Below are positions 19,056 to 28,782 of a stretch of DNA of 60,140 bases, one piece after another. The DNA is from Rhodocyclaceae bacterium. Lineage in GTDB: Bacteria > Pseudomonadota > Gammaproteobacteria > Burkholderiales > Rhodocyclaceae. Numbering within the stretch: the first letter of the stretch is position 1; the number at the start of each line of letters is the position of its first letter. The notes beneath the pieces were generated by a model. The model did no database searches, had not been told where the DNA came from, and saw nothing but the letters and a program-made list of their open reading frames with translations. The stretch is taken from NCBI GenBank assembly GCA_020445745.1, contig JAGRGB010000069.1, forward strand, positions 1-60,140. Direction: 5' to 3'. Both the position numbers and the translations under genes were made by a program.

Positions 19056-19742
19056 TCAATCCCCGCGCTGGAGCCGGCGCCTTGCGGCAAATCCGACCAT
19101 GCCGATGCCGGCCAGCATCAATGCGTAGGCCTGCGGTTCCGGCACCGCCGTGACGCCGATCGCCAGTTCGACGTTCTTCTTCTCGATGAACGCATAGGCG
19201 TCGTCACCACCGCCATGGGCCGCGAGAATGTTCTGGATGCTGACCTGGCCGACCGAGATCGGGCCGGTGTCGATCGACGCGACGCCTGTCCAGTTGTTGG
19301 TCGTGAAATCGAACATCGCGTTCTCGACGAAGCTTCCGGTCGCGATGCGGTCGATGTGGGTCGATCCCCTCGGATCGAGCGGCTTGACCCGCAGTTGACC
19401 GCTGGCCGCGACGCCGGCAGACCGGCCGAAGAAGAAGTAGTCGCCCTCCTCGGTCAGCGTGAAGCTGTCGACGGTGAAACCGGGATTGGCACTGATGGTG
19501 AATGAGAACGTCGAGTTGGCGACTCGGATTCCTTCATCGGTCTGGGCCGAGAAACCGGGCGATCCACCCGGGGCGAAGTACAGGCTGTTACCCAGCAGGG
19601 TCGGCGTGCCGAACAAGCCGACGACGGCATCGTCGTAGGTGATGTCGAACGCCGTGGTACTGAGCGTCTGTGTCGCCGCATGCGCGGCGCCGACACCGAG
19701 CGAGACGATGCATGTCGCCAGCAATTTGCGCGAAAACCTCAT
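19056..19742 (-). CDS. PEP-CTERM sorting domain-containing exported protein
   Basis: Exported protein of 228 residues with no recognised central domain. A signal peptide (RKLLATCIVSLGVGAAHA) leads a beta-rich, low-cysteine body, and the C-terminus has the full sorting signal: VPEPQAYALML, a hydrophobic helix AGIGMVGFAA and a terminal RRRLQ cluster. XrtB encoded 5 kb away is the likely processing enzyme. The ATG at 19742 is preceded by GGAGG seven bases upstream; an in-frame TTG at 19748 is less likely. It lies between the epsD operon and epsL, and is probably an EPS-associated matrix or surface protein. Confidence 0.85.
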   Translation of the reverse strand: MRFSRKLLATCIVSLGVGAAHAATQTLSTTAFDITYDDAVVGLFGTPTLLGNSLYFAPGGSPGFSAQTDEGIRVANSTFSFTISANPGFTVDSFTLTEEGDYFFFGRSAGVAASGQLRVKPLDPRGSTHIDRIATGSFVENAMFDFTTNNWTGVASIDTGPISVGQVSIQNILAAHGGGDDAYAFIEKKNVELAIGVTAVPEPQAYALMLAGIGMVGFAARRRLQRGD

Positions 19743-19872
19743 AAGCAAACCTCCATTTCTATCCGTTCGGTGAGTTGCGACCCTTCACGTCGATCGGGGT
19801 ACGCCACCCACGCCGATAGAGCACTGAAACCGGGACACGGCGGCACCGTCTCTGCGGCCCTACTTGTACAGC

Positions 19873-19891
19873 CATTTCGTTCCACGAAATG
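19873..19891. promoter_or_regulatory. Perfect inverted repeat upstream of the PEP-CTERM gene
   Basis: CATTTCGT and ACGAAATG (19873-19880 and 19884-19891) form an uninterrupted 8-bp inverted repeat with a 3-base centre, flanked on one side by TGTACA at 19865-19870. It lies about 130 bp upstream of the PEP-CTERM start in the 274-bp gap between that gene and epsL. It could be an operator for a dimeric regulator or a small RNA hairpin; nothing here tells the two apart. Confidence 0.4.
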
Positions 19892-20016
19892 ACAGATGCG
19901 AGGCTCCTCGCCACTTCCCGCTGGCATTCACGATACTCCGTGCGCAACGCCACGCAAGCAGGCCTTACACATTGAAAAACATTATGGCATAAGGGGGAAA
20001 TACCCCAAAAACCCCG

Positions 20017-21213
20017 TCAGAAGCGCAGATTCGCACTTACCGAGGCCGTCGTGGCTTCGAACTCGCGGGATTCGGAATCGGCGTTGCGGGCCTCCCACCC
20101 GAGGGATGCGTTGAAGCCCAGTGACCGCGAGTAGCGGTAGCCGGCAGACAGCCCGATACGGGTCTGGTTCTCGCTTCGATCGGATTCCGCCTCGGCGAGG
20201 AAACCCGGGTCGCCACCGAAGTCGCGGCGCCGATACTCGAACTCGGAGGCCAGTTCGAGCTTGTCGCTGACACGCCAGGACGGGCGCAGCGCGACGGCCT
20301 CGGTGACCACGTAGTTGTCCACCAGGTCTTCGCGCGCCCCCAGTTCGCGCCGCAAATGAGCGCCGATCGACAGCTTGCCGCCGGCCTGCCAGGTCATCTC
20401 GATGCGGCCGACAGCCCCCTGGAAATCGCGGTTGTCGGCAAATTCGTAGCGCCGCGTGACGTAACCCAGGTAGCCACTGAGCCGGGTGATCCCGGTCGGC
20501 GACCAGCTGCCGCTCACCCGGTAGTCGGTCTGGCGGTATTCACGGTCGGTGAAGCGGCTGGCGCTGCGGTTCGGATATTCGCCACGGGTCCGCCCGATCG
20601 ATGCGACGATGCGCTCGCCGTCACGTCGCCGGTAGCCGCCCCGCAGCGAAAGCCCACGGGCTCGGTAATCGGCATCCGGACGGGTGTCGTCCGAGTACTC
20701 GCTGTCGGTATGGCTCGCGCCGGCACCGACGAACCATCGCGGCGTGATCGCCCGGTCGCCGGCGAATTCCAGGCGACGATAGGTATTGACGCTGCGCTCG
20801 TCACCGGAGAAGTCGTCGAAACCGCTCAGGCTCTGCGACTGCATCGCCAGCAGGTGTCCATGCCACGCCCGCCCGACGGTCCACTTCCAGCGGGCGTCCG
20901 CATCCACGCCATCGAAGTCGAGGTGGTCGCTTTCGCGGTAACGCGTGGCCGAGAGGCCAACCGCCACGGATACATCCTGCAAACCAATCGGGCGGCCGTA
21001 GCTCGCGCCCAGCCGGGTCAGCGACAGCAGATCCGAACGCGCCCCGCGCGCGGGCCGTGCGCCGTCCGGCAGCCGGTAAAGATTGCTTTCGTAGCTGAAA
21101 CGCTGGAAGGCGTCGAACATCAGTCCGCGCCCGCCGTCGGACTGCGCCGACGCGGAGGCCCAGGCCACGCCTGCGCTTGCGGCTGCGAGATACCGCCGAA
21201 ATCGATTGTTCAC
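20017..21213 (-). CDS. epsL: Exopolysaccharide operon outer-membrane protein EpsL
   Basis: EpsL family protein of 398 residues, probably an outer-membrane beta-barrel. A signal peptide ends near ASAQS (about residue 25). The remainder alternates polar and hydrophobic residues in short strands, ends in a terminal Phe (ASVSANLRF), and contains strand-like blocks such as RFSYESNLYRLPDG and YRYSRSLGFNASLGWE. I chose the GTG at 21213: everything further upstream in this frame is antisense to epsB. It is divergent from epsB and upstream of a PEP-CTERM gene. A role as alternative outer-membrane exit or structural part of the EPS system is inferred from family context. Confidence 0.86.
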   Translation of the reverse strand: MNNRFRRYLAAASAGVAWASASAQSDGGRGLMFDAFQRFSYESNLYRLPDGARPARGARSDLLSLTRLGASYGRPIGLQDVSVAVGLSATRYRESDHLDFDGVDADARWKWTVGRAWHGHLLAMQSQSLSGFDDFSGDERSVNTYRRLEFAGDRAITPRWFVGAGASHTDSEYSDDTRPDADYRARGLSLRGGYRRRDGERIVASIGRTRGEYPNRSASRFTDREYRQTDYRVSGSWSPTGITRLSGYLGYVTRRYEFADNRDFQGAVGRIEMTWQAGGKLSIGAHLRRELGAREDLVDNYVVTEAVALRPSWRVSDKLELASEFEYRRRDFGGDPGFLAEAESDRSENQTRIGLSAGYRYSRSLGFNASLGWEARNADSESREFEATTASVSANLRF

Positions 21214-21369
21214 GGAACCGTCCCGTCGAATGTTGCACAATGGCCGCGGGCCGGCGACGGCCGGCGGCCTCGGATTGCCACAGCATGCCAGAGTCGTCCG
21301 CCGGTCCGATTCGCAACAGGTTACAGAATATGCCGATCCCATCCGACATATCCTCCTTACACTAGCAGC

Positions 21370-22764
21370 ATGTTCGCCGTACTCGACCGCAATCCCGGAT
21401 TTCTCCGCGCCAGCTTCACGCTGCCCCGCATGATCGAGGCCTTCCTCGATCCCGTCGTGGTCGCCGCCTCGCTGCTGCTTTGCGCCTCGGCCTTCGGCCA
21501 GCGCTTTTCCGCGCCCTATGTGATCCTCGCGCTGATGGCGTTCTCGCTGTCGTTCCCGGGCAACGTCCGCCTCCACGACGGCCTCGGCAAGGCGGCGCGC
21601 AAGATCTTCGTCAATTGGTCCCTGTTCGTGCTGATCCTCGGCGGATTCGGCGTGGCCAGCGGCTACCACCTGTATTTCCCGCGCGAGGTCCTGATCGCGT
21701 GGGGCCTGGCCACCCCGTTGGCGTTGCTGGCTTCCCACGTGCTGGTGCGCCTGACCTTGCCGCGGGTACTCGCGATCAGCCATGCCGAGCGCCGTGCGGT
21801 GGTCGCCGGGGTCAATGAAATCGGCATACGCGTTTCGTCGGAATTTCGCCGGCAGCCTTTCCTCGGTACCAAGTTCGTCGGCTTCTTCGACGACCGGGCC
21901 CGCGAGCGGCTGCCCGAGATCACCGAGATGCCCCTGCTCGGCCGCCTGTCGGAGCTTGCGGACTTCGTCAAGCGCAACGACGTCGACGCGATCTACCTGG
22001 CACTGCCGATGGCCACGCAACCAAGAATCCTGAGCGTCCTCGACGATCTCAAGGACACCACCGCATCGATCTACTTCGTGCCGGACATCTTCGTCACCGA
22101 TCTGATTCAGGGACGCCTCGATTATGTCAGCGGGATGCCGGTGGTGGCCGTCTGCGACACGCCGTTCACCGGCGTCAATGGCCTCGTCAAGCGTTCCTCG
22201 GACGTGCTCCTGTCGCTGCTGATCCTGCTGCTGATCTCGCCCGTGCTGCTCGTCACCGCCCTGGGCGTCAAGCTCACTTCGCCGGGACCGGTGATATTCC
22301 GCCAGCGCCGCTACGGCCTCGACGGCAAGGAGATCGTCGTCTACAAGTTCCGCTCGATGACGGTCACCGAAGACGGCGACAAGTGTTACACCCAGGTCAC
22401 GCGCAATGATTCCCGGGTGACTCCGTTCGGCGCCTTCATCCGCCGCACTTCCCTGGACGAACTGCCCCAGTTCATCAACGTGCTGCAGGGGCGCATGAGC
22501 ATCGTCGGCCCGCGCCCCCATGCGGTCGCGGTCAATGAGGGCTATCGCAAGCTGATTCCCGGCTACATGGTCCGCCACAAGGTCAAGCCGGGCATCACCG
22601 GCTGGGCCCAGGTCAACGGGTTTCGCGGCGGTGACGACCTCCACCACATGACGCGGCGAATCGAATACGACCTCGAATACCTGCGCAACTGGTCGCTGAC
22701 CCTCGACCTGTGGATCGTCTTCAAGACCGTCTGGGTCGTGTTCCGCGACCGCCACGCGTACTGA
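21370..22764 (+). CDS. epsB: Priming sugar transferase EpsB (polyprenyl glycosylphosphotransferase)
   Basis: Initiates repeat-unit synthesis by moving a sugar-1-phosphate from a UDP-sugar to undecaprenyl phosphate. The 464-residue protein has four or five N-terminal membrane helices (about 12-130), a CoA-binding-like linker (RRAVVAGVNEIGIRVSSEF), another helix (about 275-300) and the C-terminal bacterial sugar transferase domain with VYKFRSMTV, RRTSLDELPQFINVLQG, MSIVGPRPHA and VKPGITGWAQV. It matches the WbaP/WcaJ type; glucose- or galactose-1-phosphate cannot be told apart. It is divergent from epsL with a 156-bp shared promoter region. Confidence 0.93.
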   Translation: MFAVLDRNPGFLRASFTLPRMIEAFLDPVVVAASLLLCASAFGQRFSAPYVILALMAFSLSFPGNVRLHDGLGKAARKIFVNWSLFVLILGGFGVASGYHLYFPREVLIAWGLATPLALLASHVLVRLTLPRVLAISHAERRAVVAGVNEIGIRVSSEFRRQPFLGTKFVGFFDDRARERLPEITEMPLLGRLSELADFVKRNDVDAIYLALPMATQPRILSVLDDLKDTTASIYFVPDIFVTDLIQGRLDYVSGMPVVAVCDTPFTGVNGLVKRSSDVLLSLLILLLISPVLLVTALGVKLTSPGPVIFRQRRYGLDGKEIVVYKFRSMTVTEDGDKCYTQVTRNDSRVTPFGAFIRRTSLDELPQFINVLQGRMSIVGPRPHAVAVNEGYRKLIPGYMVRHKVKPGITGWAQVNGFRGGDDLHHMTRRIEYDLEYLRNWSLTLDLWIVFKTVWVVFRDRHAY

Positions 22765-22773
22765 GGGCACCCC

Positions 22774-22787
22774 GCCGGGCGCCCGGC
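22774..22787. terminator. GC hairpin between convergent genes
   Basis: A 14-bp self-complementary run (GCCGGGC followed by its complement) fills most of the 31-bp gap between the convergent epsB and the small membrane protein gene. It can form a GC stem in either transcript, but no T tract follows on either strand, so termination is only suggested by position. Confidence 0.3.
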
Positions 22788-22795
22788 ACGCTGCC

Positions 22796-23218
22796 TCAGT
22801 AGGGCAGGGTCAAGCGGTTGTTGAGCGCCAGCCAGCCGCGCCCGACCCGATACACCACCCACAGGGTCGCCGCGATGCCGACCACGAAGGCCAGCGGAAT
22901 GCCGACCAGCGTGAAGAACAGTACGTAGAACGCGACGATCCACGCTGCCGCGTACCAGAAGGTGCGGATCTGCCAGCTGAAGTGGCTGTCGAGCCAGGTG
23001 CCGCGCACGTCCGCTCGCTTGACGTAGTTCAGAATCACCGCAACGATCGACGGCAGGCCGCCGACGAAGCTGCCGAGAACGGTCACCGCGCCGCTGGTCA
23101 CGCCGATCACCACCGCGAGTGCGTGCAAGCCGTAGATGACGTGGGCCAAGGTCACCATGCCGTCCGGTGCAGTCGTCGCGGCCAGTTCCCGGCCCGGCAT
23201 GATTTCGGGCTCGCTCAT
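22796..23218 (-). CDS. Small integral membrane protein
   Basis: Uncharacterised inner-membrane protein of 140 residues. Three to four hydrophobic segments are visible (about residues 22-48, 55-68 and 90-122), interrupted by a polar stretch NYVKRADVRGTWLDSHFSWQ that resembles DUF4870-type small membrane proteins. Both termini look cytoplasmic. The ATG at 23218 overlaps the threonine aldolase stop by 4 bp, so the two are probably co-translated, though no functional link is obvious. The longer open frame upstream is a shadow of the aldolase gene. Confidence 0.75.
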   Translation of the reverse strand: MSEPEIMPGRELAATTAPDGMVTLAHVIYGLHALAVVIGVTSGAVTVLGSFVGGLPSIVAVILNYVKRADVRGTWLDSHFSWQIRTFWYAAAWIVAFYVLFFTLVGIPLAFVVGIAATLWVVYRVGRGWLALNNRLTLPY

Positions 23219-24279
23219 TGTTCTTTCCTCCGGGTTTCGAATGCAGCGGCCGCCAGCGACAGGAGCCGGTCGACCGCCTCCTCGGACGTGGCCCACGAGC
23301 ACATGAAGCGGGCGGCACCGCCGATGAAGGTATAGAAATGGACGCCGGCCGCTCGCAAATGGTTCGCCGCCACGGCAGGCAAATTTACAAACACGCCGTT
23401 GGCCTCGCAAGGCGCATGGAGCGCCACGCCGGGCAGCCGCGTCAGACCGTCGGCCAATCTGCGCGCCATTCGATTCGCATGGGCGGCGCGACGCAGCCAC
23501 GCGTCGTGTTCGAGGACACCGAGCCACGGCGCGGCCAGATAGCGCATCTTCGAGGCCAGCTGGCCGGCCTGCTTGCACCGCCACGCGAATTCGGCCGACA
23601 GCTCGCGATCGAAGAACACCACCGCTTCGCCCAGCGGCAGGCCCATCTTGGTGCCCCCCAGGCACAGCACGTCCACGCCGGCGCGCCAGCTCAGCTCGGC
23701 CGGACTGCAGCCGCGCGCGGCGACCGCATTGGCGAACCGGGCGCCGTCCATGTGCACGCGAAGGCCGGCCAGGCGCGCGGCCTCCGAAACCGCCGCGAGT
23801 TCCGCCGGTGAATAGACGGTCCCGAGTTCGCTGGCCTGGGTCACCGACACCACCCGCGGGCGCGGGTAGTGGATGTCGGAACGCAGATTCACCAGGCGAC
23901 CGATCTCCGCGGGTGGCAGCTTGCCCTGCAGCGCCACCGCGCGCAGCAGCTTGGTGCCGTTGGAGAAGAACTCCGGCGCGCCACACTCGTCCGTCTCGAC
24001 GTGGGCGCAGTCGGCGCAGATCACGCTGTGGTAGGAGCGGCACAGGGCCGCCAGCGACAGCGCGTTGGCGGCCGTGCCATTGAATACGAAATAGACGTCG
24101 CAATCGGTTTCGAAGACCTCGCGCAGACGGTCGCAGACGCGGTGCGTGATCTCGTCGGTGCCGTAGGACGGCTGCCAGCCGGCATTGGCGGCGACCAGCG
24201 CGTCGAGCGCCTCCGGGCATGCGCCGGCGGTATTGTCGCTGGCGAACTGGTCCTGCAATTCTCTGTCGGCAGTGATCAT
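23215..24279 (-). CDS. ltaE: Low-specificity L-threonine aldolase
   Basis: PLP-dependent fold-type I enzyme that splits L-threonine or allo-threonine into glycine and acetaldehyde. The 354-residue protein contains SDNTAGACPE at the N-terminus, the cofactor-binding HMDGARFANA (Asp178) and GGTKMG with the Schiff-base Lys211. Length matches the family. It overlaps the small membrane protein gene by 4 bp. Other beta-eliminating lyases share this fold, but the motif combination favours threonine aldolase. Confidence 0.9.
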   Translation of the reverse strand: MITADRELQDQFASDNTAGACPEALDALVAANAGWQPSYGTDEITHRVCDRLREVFETDCDVYFVFNGTAANALSLAALCRSYHSVICADCAHVETDECGAPEFFSNGTKLLRAVALQGKLPPAEIGRLVNLRSDIHYPRPRVVSVTQASELGTVYSPAELAAVSEAARLAGLRVHMDGARFANAVAARGCSPAELSWRAGVDVLCLGGTKMGLPLGEAVVFFDRELSAEFAWRCKQAGQLASKMRYLAAPWLGVLEHDAWLRRAAHANRMARRLADGLTRLPGVALHAPCEANGVFVNLPAVAANHLRAAGVHFYTFIGGAARFMCSWATSEEAVDRLLSLAAAAFETRRKEQ

Positions 24280-24334
24280 GGCGGCGCTCCCGCCGCCGGC
24301 GATGCCGTGGCGGCAGCCGCAGTCGGCGTGCGGC

Positions 24335-25822
24335 CTAAAGGCCGAGCCGGCTCCAGATCTGGTCCACGCGGGCCTTCACCGCCGCGTCCATGACGATCGG
24401 CCGCCCCCACTCGCGGTGGCTCTCGCCCGGCCACTTGTTGGTGGCATCCAGTCCCATCTTCGATCCCAGGCCGGCCACCGGGCTCGCGAAATCGAGATAG
24501 TCGATCGGCGTGTTGCCCACGATGGTGGTATCGCGCGCCGCATCGACGCGGGTCGTGATCGCCCATATCACCTCCTTCCAGTCGCGAACGTCCACGTCGT
24601 CATCGACGACGATGATGAACTTCGTGTACATGAACTGCCGCAGGAACGACCAGATGCCGAACATCACCCGCTTGGCGTGCCCCGGGTATTGCTTGCTGAT
24701 CGACACCACGGCCATTCGGTACGAACAGCCCTCGGGCGGCAGGTAGAAATCGGCGATCTCGGGAAACTGCCGCTGCAGCAGCGGCACGAACACCTCGTTC
24801 AGCGCGACGCCGAGCACCGCCGGCTCGTCGGGCGGTTTGCCGGTATAGGTGCTGTGGTAGATGGGCGACTCGCGCATCGTCATGCGCTGCACCGTAAACA
24901 CCGGGAACTTGGCCTGCTCGTTGTAATAGCCGGTGTGATCACCGTAGGGTCCCTCGAGCGCCTCCTCGCCGGGGTGGATGACCCCCTCGAGGACGATCTC
25001 GGCGCGCGCGGGTACCTGCAGATCCGAGCCGAGGCAGCCGGTCAGCTCGGTCCGGCCTCCCCGCAGCAGACCGGCGAACTGGTACTCGGACAGGCTGTCC
25101 GGCACCGGTGTCACCGCGCCCAGGATGGTGGCCGGGTCGCAGCCCAGCACGACCGCCACAGGAAACGGCTCCGCCGGCTGCAGCCGGCAATGGTCACGAT
25201 AGTCGAGGGCGCCACCGCGATGGGCCAGCCAGCGCATGATCAACCGATCGCGCCCGATCACCTGCTGCCGATAGATGCCCAGGTTCTGCCGCTTCTTGCC
25301 CGGACCACGCGTGACGACCAGCCCCCAGGTGATCAATGGCGCGACGTCGCCGGGCCAGCAATGCTGGATCGGCAGCGTGGACAGATCCACCTGTTCGCCT
25401 TCGAGCACGACCTGCTGGCAAGGCGCGCGACCGACCGTTCTGGGGTGCATGTTCATGATCTGGCGCAGCATCGGCAGCTTTTCCCACGCATCGCGCAGGC
25501 CCTGGGGCGGCTCGGGTTCCTTCAACTGGGACAACACCCGCCCGATGTCGCGCAGCGGCGCCTGCCAGCCACCGCCCGGATCGGCCCCCATGCCCATCGC
25601 TACCCGTTCGGGCGTTCCGAAAAGGTTGGCGAGCACTGGCATGCGGGCCGGGCGGGCGCGCGTGGTCGGCCGCTCGAACAGCAGCGCCGGGCCGCCCACG
25701 CGCAGCACCCGGTCCGCGATCTCGGTCATCTCCAGATGCGTGTCCACCGGTTCGACGATGCGCCGGAGCTCCCCGATCGCCTCGAGTTGACCGATGAAAT
25801 CCCGCAGATCGCTGTATTGCAC
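24335..25822 (-). CDS. ubiD: 4-hydroxy-3-polyprenylbenzoate decarboxylase UbiD
   Basis: Prenyl-FMN-dependent decarboxylase of ubiquinone biosynthesis. The 495-residue length fits the E. coli enzyme (497). It begins [21 protein letters not shown] with a GTG start, and contains [11 protein letters not shown] and [19 protein letters not shown], segments typical of the UbiD active-site half. UbiX, which makes the prenyl-FMN cofactor, is not in this window. The downstream ubiC-ubiA pair at 27.8-29.3 kb shows that ubiquinone genes are gathered loosely in this part of the chromosome. Confidence 0.95.
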   Translation of the reverse strand: MQYSDLRDFIGQLEAIGELRRIVEPVDTHLEMTEIADRVLRVGGPALLFERPTTRARPARMPVLANLFGTPERVAMGMGADPGGGWQAPLRDIGRVLSQLKEPEPPQGLRDAWEKLPMLRQIMNMHPRTVGRAPCQQVVLEGEQVDLSTLPIQHCWPGDVAPLITWGLVVTRGPGKKRQNLGIYRQQVIGRDRLIMRWLAHRGGALDYRDHCRLQPAEPFPVAVVLGCDPATILGAVTPVPDSLSEYQFAGLLRGGRTELTGCLGSDLQVPARAEIVLEGVIHPGEEALEGPYGDHTGYYNEQAKFPVFTVQRMTMRESPIYHSTYTGKPPDEPAVLGVALNEVFVPLLQRQFPEIADFYLPPEGCSYRMAVVSISKQYPGHAKRVMFGIWSFLRQFMYTKFIIVVDDDVDVRDWKEVIWAITTRVDAARDTTIVGNTPIDYLDFASPVAGLGSKMGLDATNKWPGESHREWGRPIVMDAAVKARVDQIWSRLGL

Positions 25823-25999
25823 GGCCGCTCCGCCAGTTGCCAGGCAGCCGTAATCCTATCCCGGAATGCCGGCACCGTCGCAATCACCGGGCGAGCGCCG
25901 CAGGCAGGCCGTCGCGCTACCAGGGCACTGCGGCCGATGTGACAAAAGCGTAAGCAATCCTGTCGTTCGCTTTCCCCCGCCTTCCCGCTGGGGTCCAAT

Positions 26000-26015
26000 G
26001 GGTAGTCGAATTGCA
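26000..26015 (+). promoter_or_regulatory. Possible sigma-54 promoter of the PEP-CTERM metalloprotease gene
   Basis: GGGTAGTCGAATTGCA has GG and GC ten bases apart and a perfect TTGCA downstream box, but its upstream box matches TGGCAC only at GG and one A. It ends 51 bases before the ATG. In GC-rich DNA such matches arise often by chance, so weight should come from its recurrence upstream of other PEP-CTERM genes. Confidence 0.3.
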
Positions 26016-26066
26016 TGATCGCCGCCGCCGCGCGCGCAGGCGATCTATCGAAACCCGGGAGAATGC

Positions 26067-27011
26067 ATGACTACCAACACGATTGGCGCCGTCGGCCTGA
26101 CCCTCGCACTGGCCAGCACGTCCGCCCACGCGATCACTATCGATTTCGACTACAGTTTCGACGACGGCGCGACCCGCCTCAGCAACGGCCAGCGCGCCAT
26201 CCTCGACTACGTGGCAGACGAATTCGGCCGACGCATCGGCGATTCGCTCGACGCGGCCTTCTATCGAAGCATCGACTTCAGCGACCCAGGGGCAGATTCG
26301 ATCGGCCCGTCCCAGTCCCACCTCACGCTGACCGATCAGACCATCGCCGCGGACAGCCTGCGGATCTACGTCGGCGCGTCGGAACTGAACGGATTCGGCG
26401 CCAGTACGGTCGGCATCGGCGGCCCGGGCGGCGCCTCCGGCCGCATCCTCGACCGCGGCGAGTCCGGCGTCGGCGTCACCGATTTCGCGCCGTGGGGTGG
26501 CAGCATCGCGTTCGACTCGTCGACCAACTGGTACGTGGACGACGACCCGGCCACCCTCGAGCCGTTCGCCGGCGTCGACTTCTACTCGATCGCGATCCAT
26601 GAACTCGGTCATGTGCTCGGCGTCGGCACGTCCGGCTCGTGGTTCGCCCAGATCGGACCCGGCGGATTCACCGGCAGCGCATCGCTGGCCGCCTACGCGG
26701 ATGCCGTGGGCAGCCCGCGCGCCGCGGTACCCCTTGCGCCGGATGGCGGACATTGGGCGGAAGGCACGCTGTCGTTTGCCGCCGGCGCATTGTTCGAGGT
26801 CGCACTCGACCCCAGTATCAGGACCGGCCAGCGCAAGACATATACCGATCTCGACTGGGCGGCGCTATCGGACATCGGCTGGGAAATCGCGTCCGCCAGC
26901 GCGGTACCTGAAAGCGGCAGCCTGGCGATGATGCTGGCCGGACTCGGGCTGGTCGGCGCAGCCGCGCGCCGCCGCGGCGCCGAATCGCTCAGGCGCGTCG
27001 CCAGCGATTGA
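26067..27011 (+). CDS. PEP-CTERM zinc metalloprotease-like protein
   Basis: Exported 314-residue protein with a signal peptide ending near SAHA (residue 22), a metzincin-like zinc site [11 protein letters not shown] (H178, E179, H182, G185) and a C-terminal PEP-CTERM tail ([11 protein letters not shown], hydrophobic [10 protein letters not shown], then RRR). The third metal ligand is not the usual histidine at +6; GGHW (H229) is a candidate. [11 protein letters not shown] segment about 80 residues after the motif resembles the Met-turn region of matrixin-like proteins, though without the Met. GGGAGA-type SD sequence precedes the ATG. Its stop overlaps pyrF by 23 bp, convergently. Likely a cell-surface or matrix protease retained through exosortase processing. 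Confidence 0.82.
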   Translation: MTTNTIGAVGLTLALASTSAHAITIDFDYSFDDGATRLSNGQRAILDYVADEFGRRIGDSLDAAFYRSIDFSDPGADSIGPSQSHLTLTDQTIAADSLRIYVGASELNGFGASTVGIGGPGGASGRILDRGESGVGVTDFAPWGGSIAFDSSTNWYVDDDPATLEPFAGVDFYSIAIHELGHVLGVGTSGSWFAQIGPGGFTGSASLAAYADAVGSPRAAVPLAPDGGHWAEGTLSFAAGALFEVALDPSIRTGQRKTYTDLDWAALSDIGWEIASASAVPESGSLAMMLAGLGLVGAAARRRGAESLRRVASD

Positions 27012-27801
27012 TCTCGTCCCGCGTGGCCTGCGCCGCGGCACGGGCTGCCGCGGCGTAGTCTTCGTCACGACCGGCATAGATGATCGCCCGCGACGAGTTG
27101 ATCATCAGGCCGCCTGCCCTGGTGCGACCGGCGATCACCGTGGCTCGCACGTCGCCGCCCTGGGCACCCACGCCGGGCACCAGCAGCGGCATCTCACCGA
27201 CGATTCGCCGCACCCGTGCGATCTCGTCGGGAAACGTGGCGCCGACCACCAGGGCCAGTTGGCCGGCGCGGTTCCAGTCGACCGCCAGCCGCGCGACATG
27301 CTCGTAGACGCGCACGCCATCGGCCTCGAGAAACTGCAGGTCGCTGCCACCCGGATTGGAGGTGCGGCACAGCAGGATCACGCCCTTGTCGGGCCAGGCC
27401 AGATACGGCTCCACCGAATCGCGCCCCATGTAGGGATTGACCGTCAGTGCATCGGCAGCGAAGCGCTCGAACGCCTCCAACGCATATTGCTCGGCGGTAC
27501 TGCCGATGTCACCACGCTTGGCGTCGAGGATCACCGGAACGCCGGGATGGCATTGATGGATATGGTCGATCAGCGCCTCCAGCTGATCCTCGGCGCGATG
27601 TGCCGCGAAATAGGCGATCTGCGGCTTGAAGGCGCATGCCAGGTCGGCGGTGGCATCGACGATCTCCCGGCAGAACGTCAGGATCGCGTCGGGACGACCG
27701 CGGACGGATTCCGGCAGGCGCGCCGGATCCGGGTCGAGGCCGACGCACAGCAGCGTGTCGGCGTCGGTCCAGCGCGCATGGATGGCGTCGGAGAAGCGCA
27801 T
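26989..27801 (-). CDS. pyrF: Orotidine 5'-phosphate decarboxylase (PyrF, type 2)
   Basis: Last step of UMP synthesis. The 270-residue protein belongs to the longer PyrF subfamily; the catalytic DAKRGDIG (Asp93, Lys95, Asp98) is intact, along with [10 protein letters not shown] near the N-terminus and [11 protein letters not shown] in the phosphate-binding loop. I chose the ATG at 27801, which gives the normal N-terminus [11 protein letters not shown]; the open frame upstream is an untranslated extension into ubiA. It lies 44 bp downstream of ubiA and may be co-transcribed with it. Confidence 0.94.
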   Translation of the reverse strand: MRFSDAIHARWTDADTLLCVGLDPDPARLPESVRGRPDAILTFCREIVDATADLACAFKPQIAYFAAHRAEDQLEALIDHIHQCHPGVPVILDAKRGDIGSTAEQYALEAFERFAADALTVNPYMGRDSVEPYLAWPDKGVILLCRTSNPGGSDLQFLEADGVRVYEHVARLAVDWNRAGQLALVVGATFPDEIARVRRIVGEMPLLVPGVGAQGGDVRATVIAGRTRAGGLMINSSRAIIYAGRDEDYAAAARAAAQATRDEINRWRRA

Positions 27802-27845
27802 CGGCGTTCGGTCCCCGGCGTGTCGCCGTCGATGATCGCCGGCCG

Positions 27846-28724
27846 TCAGCCGCCGACCGGGTGGATCAGATAATCCAGCGCCAGCCCGGCGAAGATCGTT
27901 CCGCCGAGCCAGTTGTTGTGCAGGAAGGCCTTGAAGCAACGGGCCCGGTCACGCCCGCGGATCAACACGAAATGGTAGGTCGCGATCAGCAGCGCGGCCA
28001 GCAGGCCGGCATAATAGACTCCGCCGCGGCCGGCCGTGGCACCGACCCACGCCATCAACCCCAGCGCCGCCAGGTAGCACGCCATCACCGCGGCAACGTC
28101 GAAACGGCCGAAGGTGATCGCCGAGGTACGGATGCCGATCTTCAGGTCGTCCGGGCGGTCCACCATCGCGTACTCGGTATCGTAGGCCACCGCCCAGAAC
28201 ACGTTGGCGAGCATCATCAGCCAGGCGACCCCCGGCAGTTGCTGCTGCAGGGCGGCGAACGCCATCGGAATGCCGAAGCCGAAGGCGATCCCGAGATAGG
28301 CCTGCGGAATCGCCAGGAAGCGCTTCGTGAACGGGTAGCTGGCCGCCAGGAACAGGGCTGGCAGCGACAGCCAGATCACCATCCGATCGAGCGGCAGGAT
28401 CAGCACGAAGGCCAGCAGCGCCAGCAGCGCCGCCAGAGTCAGCGCTTCCCGCGTACTGACCTCGCCGGTGGCCAGCGGTCGGTTTCGCGTGCGCTCGACA
28501 TGTCCGTCGAAATTGCGGTCGGCGTAGTCGTTGATGACGCACCCTGCCGAGCGCATCAATACCGTGCCGAGCACGAAGATCCACACCACGAAGGCCGACG
28601 GCTGCCCCATGCCGGCCACCCACAGGCCCCACAGCGTCGGCCACAGCAGCAGCAGGATGCCGATCGGCTTGTCGAGCCGCATCAGCCGTTCGTAGAGGGA
28701 GAGTCGTTCGTAGATCGTCGTCAT
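27846..28724 (-). CDS. ubiA: 4-hydroxybenzoate octaprenyltransferase
   Basis: Membrane prenyltransferase that attaches the polyprenyl side chain to 4-hydroxybenzoate. The 292-residue protein has eight or nine hydrophobic helices and both Asp-rich metal-diphosphate motifs: NDYADRNFD (65-73) and [13 protein letters not shown] (181-193). ATG at 28724 gives the standard N-terminus [20 protein letters not shown]. It follows ubiC by 58 bp, the common ubiCA order, so substrate production and prenylation are likely co-expressed. Confidence 0.96.
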   Translation of the reverse strand: MTTIYERLSLYERLMRLDKPIGILLLLWPTLWGLWVAGMGQPSAFVVWIFVLGTVLMRSAGCVINDYADRNFDGHVERTRNRPLATGEVSTREALTLAALLALLAFVLILPLDRMVIWLSLPALFLAASYPFTKRFLAIPQAYLGIAFGFGIPMAFAALQQQLPGVAWLMMLANVFWAVAYDTEYAMVDRPDDLKIGIRTSAITFGRFDVAAVMACYLAALGLMAWVGATAGRGGVYYAGLLAALLIATYHFVLIRGRDRARCFKAFLHNNWLGGTIFAGLALDYLIHPVGG

Positions 28725-28782
28725 CGGTGACCGTCGGGATGCCGGGGCTGTCGGCGCGCAGAGCGCGCGCCCGGGCGCCATC

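Noticed and set aside
19992-20016. Terminator after epsL
   Set aside because: A GGGG/CCCC hairpin is present, but on the minus strand the T run precedes the hairpin instead of following it.
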